A DNA stretch of 64,000 nucleotides from Semisulcospira habei (GCA_036245525.1 BTPG01000003.1:192531021-192595020), one strand, 5' to 3'. Positions 31,529 to 42,665 are shown, numbered from the stretch's first letter. Translations and numbers: made by a program. Notes: a model not told the origin generated them from the letters alone.

Positions 31529-31894
31529 AGAATTATGACAGATCGAGGACAGTGCATGATTTGCTTTGCGCGTGGAGACACGCGAGACATACACGCCAAA
31601 ATTATATAGCGTGAAACCTCAACCCCTTGATTGCTATCATGGGGGAGAACATACACCGGAACAACGTTTTAGAGCCGTAGTTTCGTATGCGTTTTGCGTA
31701 TCGATTCGATGTTATTCCTACTTCGTGGTTTGCACGCAACTACTGAAGTAACACGTACGTTATTCATGTGATCACAAAATATATGTATTCTTTTCATTCC
31801 AGTCGAAAAAGTATAAGCCATATCAAGACGCAGTATTCGCGAAACTGTCATTAGAAGCATGCGATCGTCATGTTCAGTGCGAAAAAAATCTGAA
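31528..31894. other. No gene recognised
   Basis: No supported feature. Confidence 0.4.
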
Positions 31895-31955
31895 CACCAT
31901 CCAACCGCAGTTGCGGGGGCTCATGAGGATCTATGCCTCTTGCTGATTGACGCCA
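31895..31955. repeat. PalA half-element (right half)
   Basis: Starts at the tip CCGCAGTTGCGGGG and keeps only GCTCATGAGGATCTATGCCT plus TTGCTGATTGACGCC. The left arm is absent. Confidence 0.8.
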
Positions 31956-32518
31956 CGTTTTTGAGGCATCGAGGGGTTTCGGGTCTTGAATTAACGAAAT
32001 TGCAGACACAGTAACCTCAGCTTGTACTCACAAACCAGATAGGTGAGGCTAGCGCTGGCAGAATTGTACACAAACCATAGGGAATCACTCAGCGCTGGAC
32101 AGACAAACAGTTAGATCCCCTGCCCCCGCCCATCAGGCACCCAATCGCTAACCCACAGAGAAATACGCAGGTATAGACCAAGACGATCATCTGCATCCTC
32201 TAAAAAAGGATGCATCGGGTCTCTTATATAACCCATGTCTTTCTCCGGAACTTAGGAAGTAGGCAGGAGAAACATACATACACAAACACGAAGGTGCATT
32301 ATTATATGTGGTCGGGTAAATACCCCGATTTCCCACAGTAGATGCACAGAACATTACACGACAATGTAACGATACTTGTACTGGAAAGGTTAAGCACGCT
32401 GTACGATGTTCGAGATGCCGTACGATGTGTCAAAGAATCAGCAGTACGATGTTACTCTCTTATGCGCGCTATTAATGCAGAATACATCGTATTGATCGGG
32501 GCTCCACCCCGCTTTCTA
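31956..32518. other. No gene recognised
   Basis: GTACGATG is repeated several times at 32400-32455 (GTACGATGTTCGAGATGCC, GTACGATGTG, GTACGATGTT). Nothing else seen. Confidence 0.4.
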
Positions 32519-32655
32519 CCAACGATACCGTTCCCGCGGAAACTGAATCGCGTAAGCGCTGACTGCTCCTGACAATACCGTTCGGCGGAAAAGACGCTTC
32601 ACTGCGCGTCTTTTCCGCCGAACGCCGGTGTCGTCAGCAGCGGTTAAGGGGTTAA
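32519..32655. mobile_element. PalC palindrome, TTAA on right
   Basis: CGTTCGGCGGAAAAGACGC and GCGTCTTTTCCGCCGAACG are perfect arms with a CTTCACT loop. The right end GTCGTCAGCAGCGGTTAAGGGGTTAA (in segments) matches the right end of the larger PalC element at 34843-35336. Confidence 0.8.
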
Positions 32656-33344
32656 CTTGTATGCTGAGGTCTGCTGCGGAATGTTTCAACACTGGAGCTG
32701 AAGACACTCTGCTATGATTATAGTCCGCTGATGCAAAATTGTAGTGGTTCTCTAGTGGCAGTGCAAGGACCAATTACAAGTGCGTCGTACTACTCTCGGT
32801 GACGGTGGGATGGTGGGGCTGAGGGTTGTGTGTGTGGCTGAGTAAAAAACTGAGAGCTGGTGCGGTCAAATTAACCCATTCAGTTCTGACTCACTACAAC
32901 AAGACTCGAATCGACCCAGGGGTGGATCAATTACTGACATCCCGAAGGGGGTGGGCAGGGCCCGCAATGTGCAAAAGGCCATCCAGCTGCCGTTGGCTAG
33001 CGCACGCATGTGCGCGGTCCAGGTCCAGGCTCTCACAGAAAGGGAAAATAACTTTTTTTCAAAAATACAAATTTAGTCGGGCATGGTTAGGGCTTTGTCC
33101 AGACCCCTCCTACTCCTTGTCCCCCGATTTCCCCTTGCGAGCAAGCGATTCTGGCACCACCCTTGAACTGCCTAGGGGTGATTTCTAACCGCAAGAAGCA
33201 TAGGCCTATAGGCCTATATATTGCTAAGGGGGAAAGATTATCAGTTATGGCAACACTCCAAACAATACCATTTCCTTCGCATTCACTTTCTGAATACTAT
33301 CCACCCCTTCTAGAGTATTATGTTGAAGAAAAGAACACCTAAGG
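32656..33344. other. No gene; one PalB remnant
   Basis: A PalB right-arm remnant lies at 33150-33170 (ATTCTGGCACCACCCTTGAA). TTAACCCATTCAG at 32871 looks like an orphan TTAA-type end. Confidence 0.45.
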
Positions 33345-33420
33345 TCAGCAAGAGGCATATATCCTCATAAGCCCCGACAAACAACGGGGGCTTATGAGGA
33401 TCTATGCCCCTTGCAGACGG
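33345..33420. repeat. PalA palindrome with paired change
   Basis: GGCATATATCCTCATAAGCC and GGCTTATGAGGATCTATGCC. The usual CATGAGCC/GGCTCATG is CATAAGCC/GGCTTATG on both sides. Confidence 0.87.
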
Positions 33421-33637
33421 TAGAGCGTTTGCTTGCACAGTGTGACATCTCACACGATTTCACAGACACAAAAGAAGACCAATGCGAGCAGGTGTAATCT
33501 AAGACTGTCACTGTTTTACGTTTTGACGTCAGAACTGTTCAGTGGATACGTTATATACTGAAATATCCGATTGGTATGGAAACATTTCATGTCGACACGA
33601 TTTCTGTATTGGCGTCACGTTGGTTAAAAAGTATCGT

Positions 33638-33702
33638 CTGCTGGTCTGTGATTTTGGACCTTACGGCTTTCAGCCGTAAGGTCCAAAATCACAGACCAGC
33701 AG
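33638..33702. repeat. PalD palindrome, perfect
   Basis: CTGCTGGTCTGTGATTTTGG ACCTTACGGCT and its exact complement around a TTTC loop. Diverged copies at 23380, 29856 and 55206. Confidence 0.92.
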
Positions 33703-33846
33703 GCTAATACTACATTGTAATCTTATGGCCATGAGCCGATCAGTCGAACCGCTTTCCTGGCTGGAAACAATTCGGGCGTAAATGATCCCCCTTTCTATGC
33801 CCCGTTAATCCGACCTCTTGGAGACAAGTCACTGTGCGAGCCCCAT

Positions 33847-33925
33847 TTCACTTCCAAGAGGCTCAGATTCTCATGAGCCTCTGCGGCCTGCAGGGGCTCA
33901 TGAGAATTTAGGCCTCTTGCTGGTA
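33847..33925. repeat. PalA palindrome core
   Basis: AAGAGGCTCAGATTCTCATG ... CATGAGAATTTAGGCCTCTT, tip GCGGCCTGCAG. Confidence 0.85.
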
Positions 33926-34122
33926 CGAGCCAGACCCACCTTCCATCAGCTCTGGTCTCCGTAGGTCTCTCCATACTGGTTTTATTTGTGAGCAGATCGT
34001 TCGCAGTCGACATGACCGTGGCAACGATTATCGGAAGAGCGTTATTTCTGCTTCAGTGATCTGTGAACCGTGGAGGTTTTTTTTCTGGTTTTTTTTTCTT
34101 GTTCTTTCTTTGAGGCCTTAGA

Positions 34123-34205
34123 CTCAGTTTATCTTATCCCGCTCGTGCATGCAGCCACCCGTACCGTAAAGAGTAACGGGTGCTGCAGGCACAAAGAGAT
34201 AAGGG
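34123..34205. repeat. Imperfect inverted repeat
   Basis: TGCATGCAGCCACCCGTAC / GTAACGGGTGCTGCAGGCA with outer TTATC/GATAA. Confidence 0.6.
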
Positions 34206-34351
34206 GAAGGAAGGATGGGTGATTGGTTAAACCGTAAAAACAAACTGTAACCAATTTGGCATTATTTTCAGTTATTACAAAAAAATAGACTGCATGCACA
34301 TATAAAAATCTACATTGTTATATATATATATATCCTGTACTTGTTTACACG

Positions 34352-34566
34352 TTAACGCATCTAAACCCAAGGCCGCGTTTCCCACATGTTGGAAATGTCA
34401 CCTAACGGCTATGCAACAGTCACAGGACATTAATTTGCCATGATAATTCAAAAGGTATTGCCAGATTAGCTTGGCGTCATTAGGCGAAAAGCTACTCTGA
34501 AACTACCCTTGAATTATCATGGTCGATCCATCTCCTGCTGTAGGGCAGCGGGGCTAATTGAGTTAA
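34352..34566. mobile_element. PalB MITE, diverged, TTAA-bounded
   Basis: 215 bp from TTAACGCATCTAAACCC to GGGGCTAATTGAGTTAA. Core arms TGATAATTCAAAAGGTATTG and TACCCTTGAATTATCATGG. The tip is eroded (GGCGTCATTAGGCGAAAAGC). Confidence 0.83.
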
Positions 34567-34817
34567 ATGAAAAGCGGCGCTTGTCATATTTCACGTAGAG
34601 ATGCCAAATTAATATTCATTTACTTTCAATTGGATCCAGGAATTTTTTTTTCCAAGTAAAGCTTTTATTTCAACATTGTAAGCTAAACACTATGTTCAGG
34701 TCACGAGAGATGAAGAGATCGTGATAGCTTAACCTTAGAGCGGTGCATGAGATCACATCTACTTCGTACTCTGGCGACTTGTGCAGAATGCCCAGCAGAG
34801 CGCCAATGCTTGATAGA

Positions 34818-34846
34818 TTAACTCATTTGCGCCGCAAATGAGTTAA
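34818..34846. repeat. 29 bp TTAA-to-TTAA perfect palindrome
   Basis: TTAACTCATTTGCG, one C, CGCAAATGAGTTAA. It looks like the two outer tips of a PalB-type element joined with the interior deleted. Its right TTAA is also the left TTAA of the next element. Confidence 0.8.
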
Positions 34847-35336
34847 CCCATCTACTGACGATACCGTTCGCCGGAAAAAAGACACGTTCTTTGACCGCTA
34901 CAGACAATTACGCTCGGCGGAAAAGACACGAAAGACACATTTCTCGATGGCCGCTTACGATATCGCTCGAAGGAAAAGACACGTTCTTTGACCGCTACTG
35001 ACGATACATCTAGGCAGAAAAGACACTTTCCTTGACCGCTACTGAAGATATCACACGGCGAAAAACACGCGTTATGTAACCGCTACTGACGATATCACTC
35101 AGCAAAAAAGACGCGGTCTATAACCGCTACTGACGATATCACTCGGCGAAAAAGACGCGTTCTATAACCGCCACTGACGATATCACTCGGCGGAAAAAGA
35201 CGCGTTATTTAATCGCTGCTGCCGGCACCTCTCGTCGGAAAAGATACGTTCCTTGATCACTGCAGACGATATCGCTCGGCGGAAACTATGCGTCTGTTCC
35301 GCCGGGTAGTATCGTCAGCAGCTGTTAAGGGGTTAA
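34843..35336. mobile_element. PalC element with internal minisatellite, TTAA-bounded
   Basis: Starts TTAACCCATCTACTGACGATACC and ends GGTAGTATCGTCAGCAGCTG then TTAAGGGGTTAA. Inside are about ten ~50 bp units containing CTACTGACGATATCACTCGG, then GAAAAAGACGCGTT; the outer units are most diverged and the central three most alike. The short relative at 32519 has only the two arms, so this copy appears to have grown by tandem duplication of an arm. Confidence 0.82.
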
Positions 35337-35620
35337 AGGAAGTAACCGTGGGGTTTCTAAGGTGAGGTGTGCCCGCTCCGCAGCGATTGAGTCGCACCAG
35401 TGGGTGGAACAGGAATGAATGGTGTGTAGAAAAGCACCCGCCCGTGAACGGAACAAGAGAACCGCTCCTAAAAAATTAACTCTGGCACTTTTACACCCTT
35501 TTGCCTAGGACAAAGATTTCTCGGTCATGCGCTAAGTACAGTTCGAGGGTGGCAGTACCCAGCCAGCAACAGCCCCATCGGGTCCTGGATAAATGATAAC
35601 CTGCTTATTAACCTCCCAGC

Positions 35621-35701
35621 TTAACACATTCGAGAAGTGCTGCATCCAAATACGCGGCGTTATGCCGCGTATCCGGATGCGGCACGTCTCGATTGCGTTA
35701 A
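35621..35701. mobile_element. PalM palindrome, 81 bp, TTAA-bounded
   Basis: TTAACACATTCGAGAAGTGC ... GCACGTCTCGATTGCGTTAA, with inner TACGCGGCGTTATGCCGCGTA. Single copy. Confidence 0.83.
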
Positions 35702-35738
35702 AACAATTAATTATCAAGCTGAAAATTCTCCGGCAAAG

Positions 35739-35914
35739 TTAATAGTTGTTTTCTGAACACTACATCACAATTCTGAAGACAAAGCGACCATGGTAGTTCA
35801 AGGGCGGTGCCAGAATAGCTTGCCGCCTACAGGCGCCAAGCTATTCTGGCACCACCCTTGAACTATCATGGTCGATCCATATCTGGTTGTAGTGTGTCAG
35901 GGGTGAATGGGTGA
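35739..35914. mobile_element. PalB MITE
   Basis: Left TTAA at 35739; the right end GGGGTGAATGGGTGAA is mutated. Core arms GGTAGTTCAAGGGCGGTGCC and GGCACCACCCTTGAACTATC, tip GCCTACAGGCGCC. Confidence 0.85.
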
Positions 35915-36764
35915 AAAAGTGGGTGTCCTCACTGACCACAGCTTAAAGCGACTTGCTCCACGGCGGGCTTTAATTGATTAAAGGCCCAATACCGCCGTAA
36001 CTGTTCAAAGATACACTTCTGTAACACATGGTTACGAAACGCTACACACAGGTCTAGTTATGGTTCATTTAAACAAAGGACAATCTAGTTCATCACACGT
36101 CGTCTTTATGTCAAGTAATCTGACAATGACTCAAGTCTGTTCTTGATACAACGCTTTCAGTACGAAAAACGGCTACAAATAAATTACACGCTAACGGCAG
36201 TGCAGAATAAATAAGTGCGATTACGCGTGTGCTTTTGCTGCGTGTCCACACTGTTAAAGTTCAGTAGGTGTGTCGATAAGGCATAACAAACACATGGTGC
36301 TGAAATGTGTCTTCAGATTTATGCGTAATGGTACTTTAAGTTCACTGTTACTACGGGTTCTCAACGTTCTCTTGTCATCATCCAGAAAAAGAAAGAAAAT
36401 TCTATCATTTTACCACATCAAACTCTGTATTTAAACAAGAGTCAACTGTCTTCATTCTCAGCAGTAATATTCAGAACACCTGTAAAGGAGATACTGGTTA
36501 TGTAAAACTAACTCTTCATGGAGAAGGTCGCTTTAAACTGACGGCGGTGTTGAGAAAAAGTTCTTTTATCTTCGATAAGCCGTTTAAAATTTAACGGCAG
36601 CGTACCAGTGATCTTTTAGACCTATTCATGGTTGAAGTCACGGTTCAATGATTCTTTTTTAACAATACTTTACCGACTTCCGGCAACTGAAAGAGTCTAC
36701 CTAGTTTTTAGCCCATTAAAACTTGACATTATCACAGTCTGCTTGAGTGTTGGAATCCTGCAAA
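35915..36764. other. No gene recognised
   Basis: AT-rich, no supported feature. Confidence 0.4.
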
Positions 36765-36883
36765 ACCACTAAGCAAGGTGCTCCGCTAAACTCTGACGGT
36801 GCATATTATTTCAGGTGTATGAGAAAGCTTAAATCCTGCGGAAGCCACTACGGAAGCTGCTCCGCTATAGCGGATTTAAGTGC
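36765..36883. repeat. PalF palindrome, loop expanded/diverged
   Basis: CCACTAAGCAAGGTGCTCCG and, after a 50 bp spacer, GGAAGCCACTACGGAAGCTG then CTCCGCTATAGCGG. The left arm matches the 16230 copy best. Confidence 0.65.
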
Positions 36884-37730
36884 ACGAATGCAAGGGACCG
36901 CAGGAGATGGGTCGGCCACGTTCCGCGATCAAAAGTTGTGCTAACAGTGGCCTGATGTATCGAACGCGCCACTCCCAGTCGTACCCCTAAACCTATGGCA
37001 TTTATCCCACTATAACAACCCTTCCCCTCACCCCCCCCCCCCTCCTCACCCGCCCCTTCCACCAACATCATCACATTCCCAAGTGTTTAGAAGTGCTTGT
37101 TTATCACTTTCATTGAAACAGTTTGCCAATAGTTTTGGCACCTTTGCCTCGTACTGAGTGAAATATTTAGTGTTTCACAGTGTTCCCAAGCGGACGGCGT
37201 TTCTTCTGTGAGTGATAAAAGCCTTGATACGAGTCATTAGTTGTGCGCTAGGTGAAATTCAAGTTGTGTGTTTGACATTTGCTGAGAAGTCAGTTTGGCA
37301 TTTTTCATTAGTCAGTTTGACCAATTCGTCAGTGTTTGTGAACAATTATAAAGAATGTGTTAGTTTTATGTCTGTGACAAGATACATTTCCTTTCAGAAA
37401 AAAATAAACATTATTGGATCTGATCTGAGTACACGGGGGTAAATCGCATTTGAGCGTTCATATCTCGCTCCCTAAAACGCCACCTCTTGCCCATTTACTG
37501 TCTATCACGACTAGGGAGAGATACACAAGAGTGAAGGTTAGAAGTCAGTTTTACAGTCCTCAGTGCTAAAAAAGTCATTTACAACGTAATTGCTCATACA
37601 CAGGAATCAAGAAACTACACCAAGGCAGAGTGAGTAATGGATAGGTGAATAGGAATGGGACCACCGTGGTGAGACGAACGCCTATGGATCCCTCCCGTCC
37701 AGCTTCCTTTAATGGTCCTTCAGCTTCGCG

Positions 37731-37737
<7 letters not shown>
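36884..37737. other. No gene recognised
   Basis: Poly-C tract at 37030-37043; otherwise nothing supported. Confidence 0.4.

Positions 37738-37798
<61 letters not shown>
37738..37798. repeat. (CT)n microsatellite
   Basis: About 30 uninterrupted CT units. Confidence 0.97.
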
Positions 37799-37800
<2 letters not shown>

Positions 37801-38667
37801 GATTGTGGTTGTGTTGTTCTGTGAGAGCATGCATGTGTTAATCGTAGGAAACGATCCGATATTTATTTGAGCTATCATGGTTACGTATCACGTACCTTTT
37901 CAGTGAGATTCTCTATTGTTCGCGCAGATAGCGGAATTGGTTTTGTTATGATACGCTAAGTTTAGTCCGGAAGCTTCTAGCAAAGTCGCACGGAGGATAG
38001 CGGTAGTAGAGCTGCTCTATTTTTAGCCATAGTTGTTCTGTGCGCGTGAATTTAGCAGCCGCTTTGCGTGTTATGAAAGGTCGTGAACGGTGTGCCATAC
38101 TTTTGTGTGACGTCATTACACACTAGGATTTGGGGCTAAAATGAGCAGTCACATTTTTGTAGACTATTGTAGTTATTCTAGCAAGTTCATTTTTTTTTTA
38201 TTAACATTTATGAGTTTCAGTTACTGACGTGTTCCGTTCTGATTGGTTGCGTTGTGTAAATTCGGTGGAATTTTCTGGAAAATTGTTTTACTATAAAAGT
38301 TGGTGCTAGGAAGCACGTGTGTACATTGTCATGCATTGTCAGTTGTAGGGACACACAGTTTATCGTAGGTACGTGGCCCGTATAGGGTGTACATTGTGAG
38401 AGACGCAGCGTAACGGTGGTGTACGTTGTATGAGAAACTTTGTGTCGCCAGTGTTGACATTTGCAGAAGACATTGTATCAGTGTTGGTGCATTTGGGAAT
38501 GTATTGTGTGGAGATCGCATCGCTGAATTAAAACATTGTTGGAACTGTTACTCCAGTGTAGCCTACATCCTTAAGCCACGTGTGACGGGTTGCAGCTGAA
38601 CGAAGTTTATTTAAAAGAACCTTACGTGCGTGCGTCTGGTGTGTTTATTATACCACAACTACGACTC
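37799..38667 (+). other. Unassigned; TATA-like site, possible LTR or promoter
   Basis: CTATAAAAG at 38289, followed about 240 bp later by GAATTAAAACATTG (a weak polyadenylation-like signal). This spacing would suit an LTR or a promoter with a 5' exon. No primer-binding site, no second LTR and no coding region were found. Confidence 0.2.
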
Positions 38668-38674
38668 AACACGT

Positions 38675-38713
<39 letters not shown>

Positions 38714-38771
38714 CCCCTCTCTCTCTCAGTCTCTCTCTCTCTCAGTCTCTCTCTCTCTCAGTCTCTCTCTG

Positions 38772-38846
<75 letters not shown>

Positions 38847-38898
38847 CTCGCTCAGTCTCTCTCTCTCAGTCTCTCTCTCTCTCTCTCTCTCTCTCGCT

Positions 38899-38946
<48 letters not shown>

Positions 38947-38966
38947 CTCTCTCTCAGTCTCTCTCT

Positions 38967-39003
<37 letters not shown>
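38668..39003. repeat. (CT)n with CAGTCTCT variants
   Basis: A long CT tract interrupted by repeated CAGTCTCTCTCT and TGTCTC units. The Ser/Leu frames across it are artefacts. Confidence 0.95.
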
Positions 39004-39009
<6 letters not shown>

Positions 39010-39018
39010 CCCTCCCCT

Positions 39019-39044
39019 CCCCCCCCCCCCCCCCCCCCCCCCCC
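39019..39044. repeat. Poly-C tract
   Basis: About 26 C. Confidence 0.95.
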
Positions 39045-39784
39045 GTGTTTCGCTGGCGCTTGGTCTGGCCGCAATAGTGACAAGGCGGCCTCGGCGGTAT
39101 AGGTGACCGTGCGCATCCCACGCCGACACCCGGTCCAGCGAGGCGTGCTTGGTCCGGATGCACGTCGGCCCTCCAACAGGTCCCGACCCCGAAAGCCAAT
39201 GCAAAACAAAAGCAGGAGCCTAAACAGCCCCAGTAACGTAAACCAGTGGGTCTTTTTAAAAACAGCTACGCTCCCACACCCACACTGCTTGGTTTACAAT
39301 AGCACTACTAACTAACTGTTCAAGCACTTGACCTTCACCCATGTGACCCGTGCTTTTCAAACCTTTCCAAACATTACATATAAACCTTCCTAAAAGTCTC
39401 TGCACTTCCACAACAAACGAATTCAACATTTCGCTAACCAATTTAAAATAACTAATAATTAAATAGCACCAAAACAATTTCCCTTTGCCACCCATCGTGT
39501 CCCTCCCTCCTTTTCCCCCCACGATACTTCTGCCCCTAATGCATAGTACAAACCACCCATAATAAACATGACATAACAAAACGAATGCACGAGGGATCTT
39601 TCAGCACTTACCTCCTCTGAGACTCGCTACACGCGCCGCCACTCGTAGACAAACCAACCCCAGTCTCCGGCCACCAACGCGGACACCGTGACTGGACCGG
39701 CGCTGTGTCACCTCCGGACACCCTCAATCAGTCACTGACTCCCCAACAGTCAGCTAAGCAGGACAACTTGATCCAACCGAGTAC
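39045..39784. other. No gene recognised
   Basis: GC-rich start then AT-rich; no supported feature. Confidence 0.4.
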
Positions 39785-39785
39785 A

Positions 39786-40838
39786 CTTACTTATTTACTT
39801 ACGCCTGTCATCCCTCCCCGGGTATAGGCCGTCGACGAGAGACCTCCAGCGACTCCTGTCCTGTGCTTTTCCTTCGATTTTACTCCAGGTGGTTCCCAGT
39901 CTCTTGATGTCTGCTTGGAGGTCTCGACGCCAGGTGTTTCTCGGCCTGCCTCTTTTCCTCTTTCCCTGGGGGTTCCATGACAATGCCTGCCTAGTTATAC
40001 TGGAAGCTGGCTTTCTCAGACTGTGACCAATCCATCCCCATCTTCTTCGCCCAATTTCATTCTCTGCTGTTATCTGCTCTGTTCTCTCCCAGTCTGACGT
40101 TGCTGATCTTCTCTGGCCAGTGGATTTTCAAAATTCTTCTAAGGCAACTGTTTATGAAGATCTGTACTCTGTTGACTGTGGTTTTTGTCAATCTCCAAGT
40201 CTCTGCTCCATATAGGAGAACTGCTTTTACAGTGGAGTTGAAAATCCGGACTTTGGTGTGTTGTGACAGCTCTCTGGAACTCCACACTTTTTTTCAACTG
40301 GAGAAAGGCTGCTCTGGCTTTACCGATTCGTGCTCTGACATCTGCATCAGTGCCGCCTTTTTGTCTATGATGCTCCCGAGATAGGTGAAGGACTCCACCT
40401 CCTCCAAAGGGGTGCCAGCAAGCAAGACTGGTTCTTCCCTGGTTGCGTTCAGCCTCATTGTCTTTGTTTTCTGTTTGTGGATGGTGAGGCCCACTTGGGA
40501 CGAGATGTCAGCAAGCCTCGTGGTCTTGTCCTGCATTTGTTGATGAGTGTGGGACAATAAAGCCAAGTCGTCTGCAAAATCGAGGTCGTCAAGCTGTGTC
40601 CACAGTGTCCACTGTATTTCACTTCGTCTGTGCTCTGTGGTCCTCTTCATGACCCAGTCTATGGCCAGTAGGAAGAGGAACGGAGACAGCAAACACCCCT
40701 GCCTGACACCGGTTCTGACCTGGAGCTCCCTGGTGAACTGCCCTTCTTGGATCACGCGACATGTCATACCATCGTAGCTGCTCTTGATCAGGCGGACGAG
40801 CTTTGTGGGTACACCGTAGTGTCGTAGGAGTTTCCACA
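39786..40838 (-). pseudogene. Second-lineage LINE, 5'-truncated reverse transcriptase
   Basis: Minus strand: LWKLLRHYGVPTKLVRLIKS, then VRTGVRQGCLLSPFLFLLAI, LDFADDLALLSHTHQQM (the catalytic DD), SQVGLTIHKQKTKTM, FTYLGSIID, and in other frames KVRIFNSTVKAVLLYGAETW, TVNRVQIFINSCLRRILKIH, GKRKRGRPRNTWRRDLQADI and DRSRWRSLVDGLYPG. This is the RT core and C-terminal region of a non-LTR element distinct from the one at 60 kb. Two or three frameshifts inactivate it. The 3' end is GACAGGCGTAAGTAAATAAG. GAGTACA flanks both ends (39779-39785 and 40839-40845), a possible short target duplication. Confidence 0.88.
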
Positions 40839-40845
40839 GAGTACA

Positions 40846-41234
40846 GCTGCTAACTAAAATATCATTCCCTTGCTCCCGACAAGGTAACCTCGGCAGTGAA
40901 CACACAACCAGCGTGCCCCGCACGTGCAAAACACAGAACACTAGCCCGACTCTGCCAACTCGTAAACAACTCACTATTTCTGCGTGACCGGTGCTTCGGT
41001 AACTTTCGACTACCACTGTCAAAACAGTCACTAACCGTAACACTGTCCATGTATGTACACGTGAAACAATCTCAGTCTGACAGCATGATCAGCAATCTGA
41101 AGTAAAACCATTGCCGCAAGGATCTCAGATCCGAAACGTTGTTTTTTCATTTTTACTGTACTAAAAAGTGCCGTTTTAGCCTCTCTTCTTATTTCCATTT
41201 TCATCAGCAATCTGTTTGAGAAATGCAGATCTGG
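40846..41234. other. No gene recognised
   Basis: Contains GAAGTAAAACCATTGCCG at 41100, also seen near 49050 at the outer edge of a nested palindrome. Otherwise nothing. Confidence 0.4.
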
Positions 41235-41295
41235 ATGGAGCCAGCAAGAGGCAGAGATCCTCATGGCCCGCCCCGCATCTCCGGGCGAGGGGGGA
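41235..41295. repeat. PalA half-element, degenerate
   Basis: CAGCAAGAGGCAGAGATCCT then CATGGCCCGCCCCGC; the right arm is not recognisable. Confidence 0.65.
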
Positions 41296-41955
41296 GGAGG
41301 AAGGGGGGGGGGGGCGGGCATGAAGTATTCCCTAGTAGAATAAAACGGCCCTGCGACATTGCATTTAAGACTCACCTTTTAGTCACCTTACCGCTTCTTT
41401 CCAACATCACAGGATGGTCTGGCGAATATCGTCTTTTGGTCACAGAGCTCATCTGGCGACCAAAAATAAAGCGGAGATGCGACGGTCGCATCATGGTCAT
41501 ATTTGATCACATTTTGGGTTTCAATTTGCGACGGTCGCAAATGTTCCGCTGCTGTTACGTAACTGTGACTCCTCAAAAAGACAGTGACCAATATGCGACG
41601 ATGTTTCCACAAAGTAACGGTCCCGCGACTATTTGTTATGAGTGTGGATTTGAGAACGTGCATTTTCTGCTTGTTTCAGTATGACCTTCTGGTCCCGGTA
41701 CGACCCCATCCGGATGCCGCGGGGAAATACCGACAACTGGGCCAAACTTCGAGTCAGGGTAAGTTATTCAATCTTTTTTCTTCTTGTGTCAACTGTATGA
41801 AGGGGTGTAGATGTTTGTATTCTGCACGGTACACGTAATGGAAATGTAACACTGCGGGCGAGTTGAAGAGATCAATGCGCGTATCAGAATGCAGTATTTG
41901 TCGAATGTAGGGCCACGGCAAACAACACCAACATGCGTGACACAGATGATTCTAA
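41296..41955. other. No gene; GCGACGGTCGC motifs
   Basis: TGCGACGGTCGCA occurs at 41488 and 41529, near-palindromic, 41 bp apart. Nothing else. Confidence 0.4.
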
Positions 41956-42184
41956 TTAACCCATACCACACTGAGGCTAAAAGCTTCAAATTTGTACAGT
42001 GCCATATAATTATGCAAGCTACATTACAGTACTTACAGATAAGGATATAGACCAATGGCTTTAGTTTAAGGGTGGTGCCAGAATAGCTTGGCGCCTAGAG
42101 GCGCCAAGCTATTCTGGCACTACCCTTGAACTATTTTAGTCAAGCTTATTTCACACATTGGTGTATTCCGAATGATAAGGATGA
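41956..42184. mobile_element. PalB MITE, ATTCCGAATGATAAGG subfamily
   Basis: TTAACCCATACCACACTGAG at left; the right end TGATAAGGATGAA has lost TTAA. Core AGGGTGGTGCCAGAATAGCT with matching right arm and tip GGCGCCTAGAGGCGCC. Confidence 0.87.
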
Positions 42185-42220
42185 AGCCGCGACCACATGT
42201 GCGGGAGCTGACGCGGATCT

Positions 42221-42430
42221 TGGTTGGTCTTGGTTAGTTCGTGGTTTAAAGCCGTCCACGGCACCGGAGTGATAATGGACGGCCTTATCGGGCGGGTTAA
42301 GGAGGACAGGGACAGCCGTTGCCTATGGAGGACGACCTGAACATTGATCGATTCGGCCGCACTGCAACTGTGCCACTTTGATTTACCAGGAGTTTTAACG
42401 GACATGCTATCTGAACAAGCCCTTCTTGTT
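42221..42430 (+). repeat. GGTTTAACGTCC interspersed repeat, copy 2
   Basis: Same landmarks as 24752 (CGTCCACGGCACCGGAGTG, GACGACCTGAACATTGATC, TTTACCAGGAGTTTTAACGG). It lacks the downstream extension found in copy 1. Confidence 0.7.
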
Positions 42431-42481
42431 TTCCTAATCTGTCGTTTCGCTGGGTCTGTCGCTTGCCGCTTCCCGCTTTAA

Positions 42482-42665
42482 ATCCTTTACTGCGGAGGAA
42501 AACGGAACAACTGCAAGAGGCATAGATCCTCATGAGCCCCCGCAGTTGCGGGGGCTCATGAGGATATATGCCTCTTGCTGACACCACTTTGTATCCATGT
42601 TCCTTTGACGTCTAGAGTTTGACGAATGATCCAAAACGCAGTCTGCGTCCACTGTCGGTGCAGGT
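42482..42665. mobile_element. PalA MITE
   Basis: CCTTTACTGCGGAGGAAAAC at left and GTCCACTGTCGGTG at right mark degenerate ends. The core AAGAGGCATAGATCCTCATG and complement close on CGCAGTTGCG. Confidence 0.87.

Noticed and set aside
38630..39209. Ser/Leu and Arg/Glu-rich frames over CT repeats
   Set aside because: Pure microsatellite translation.
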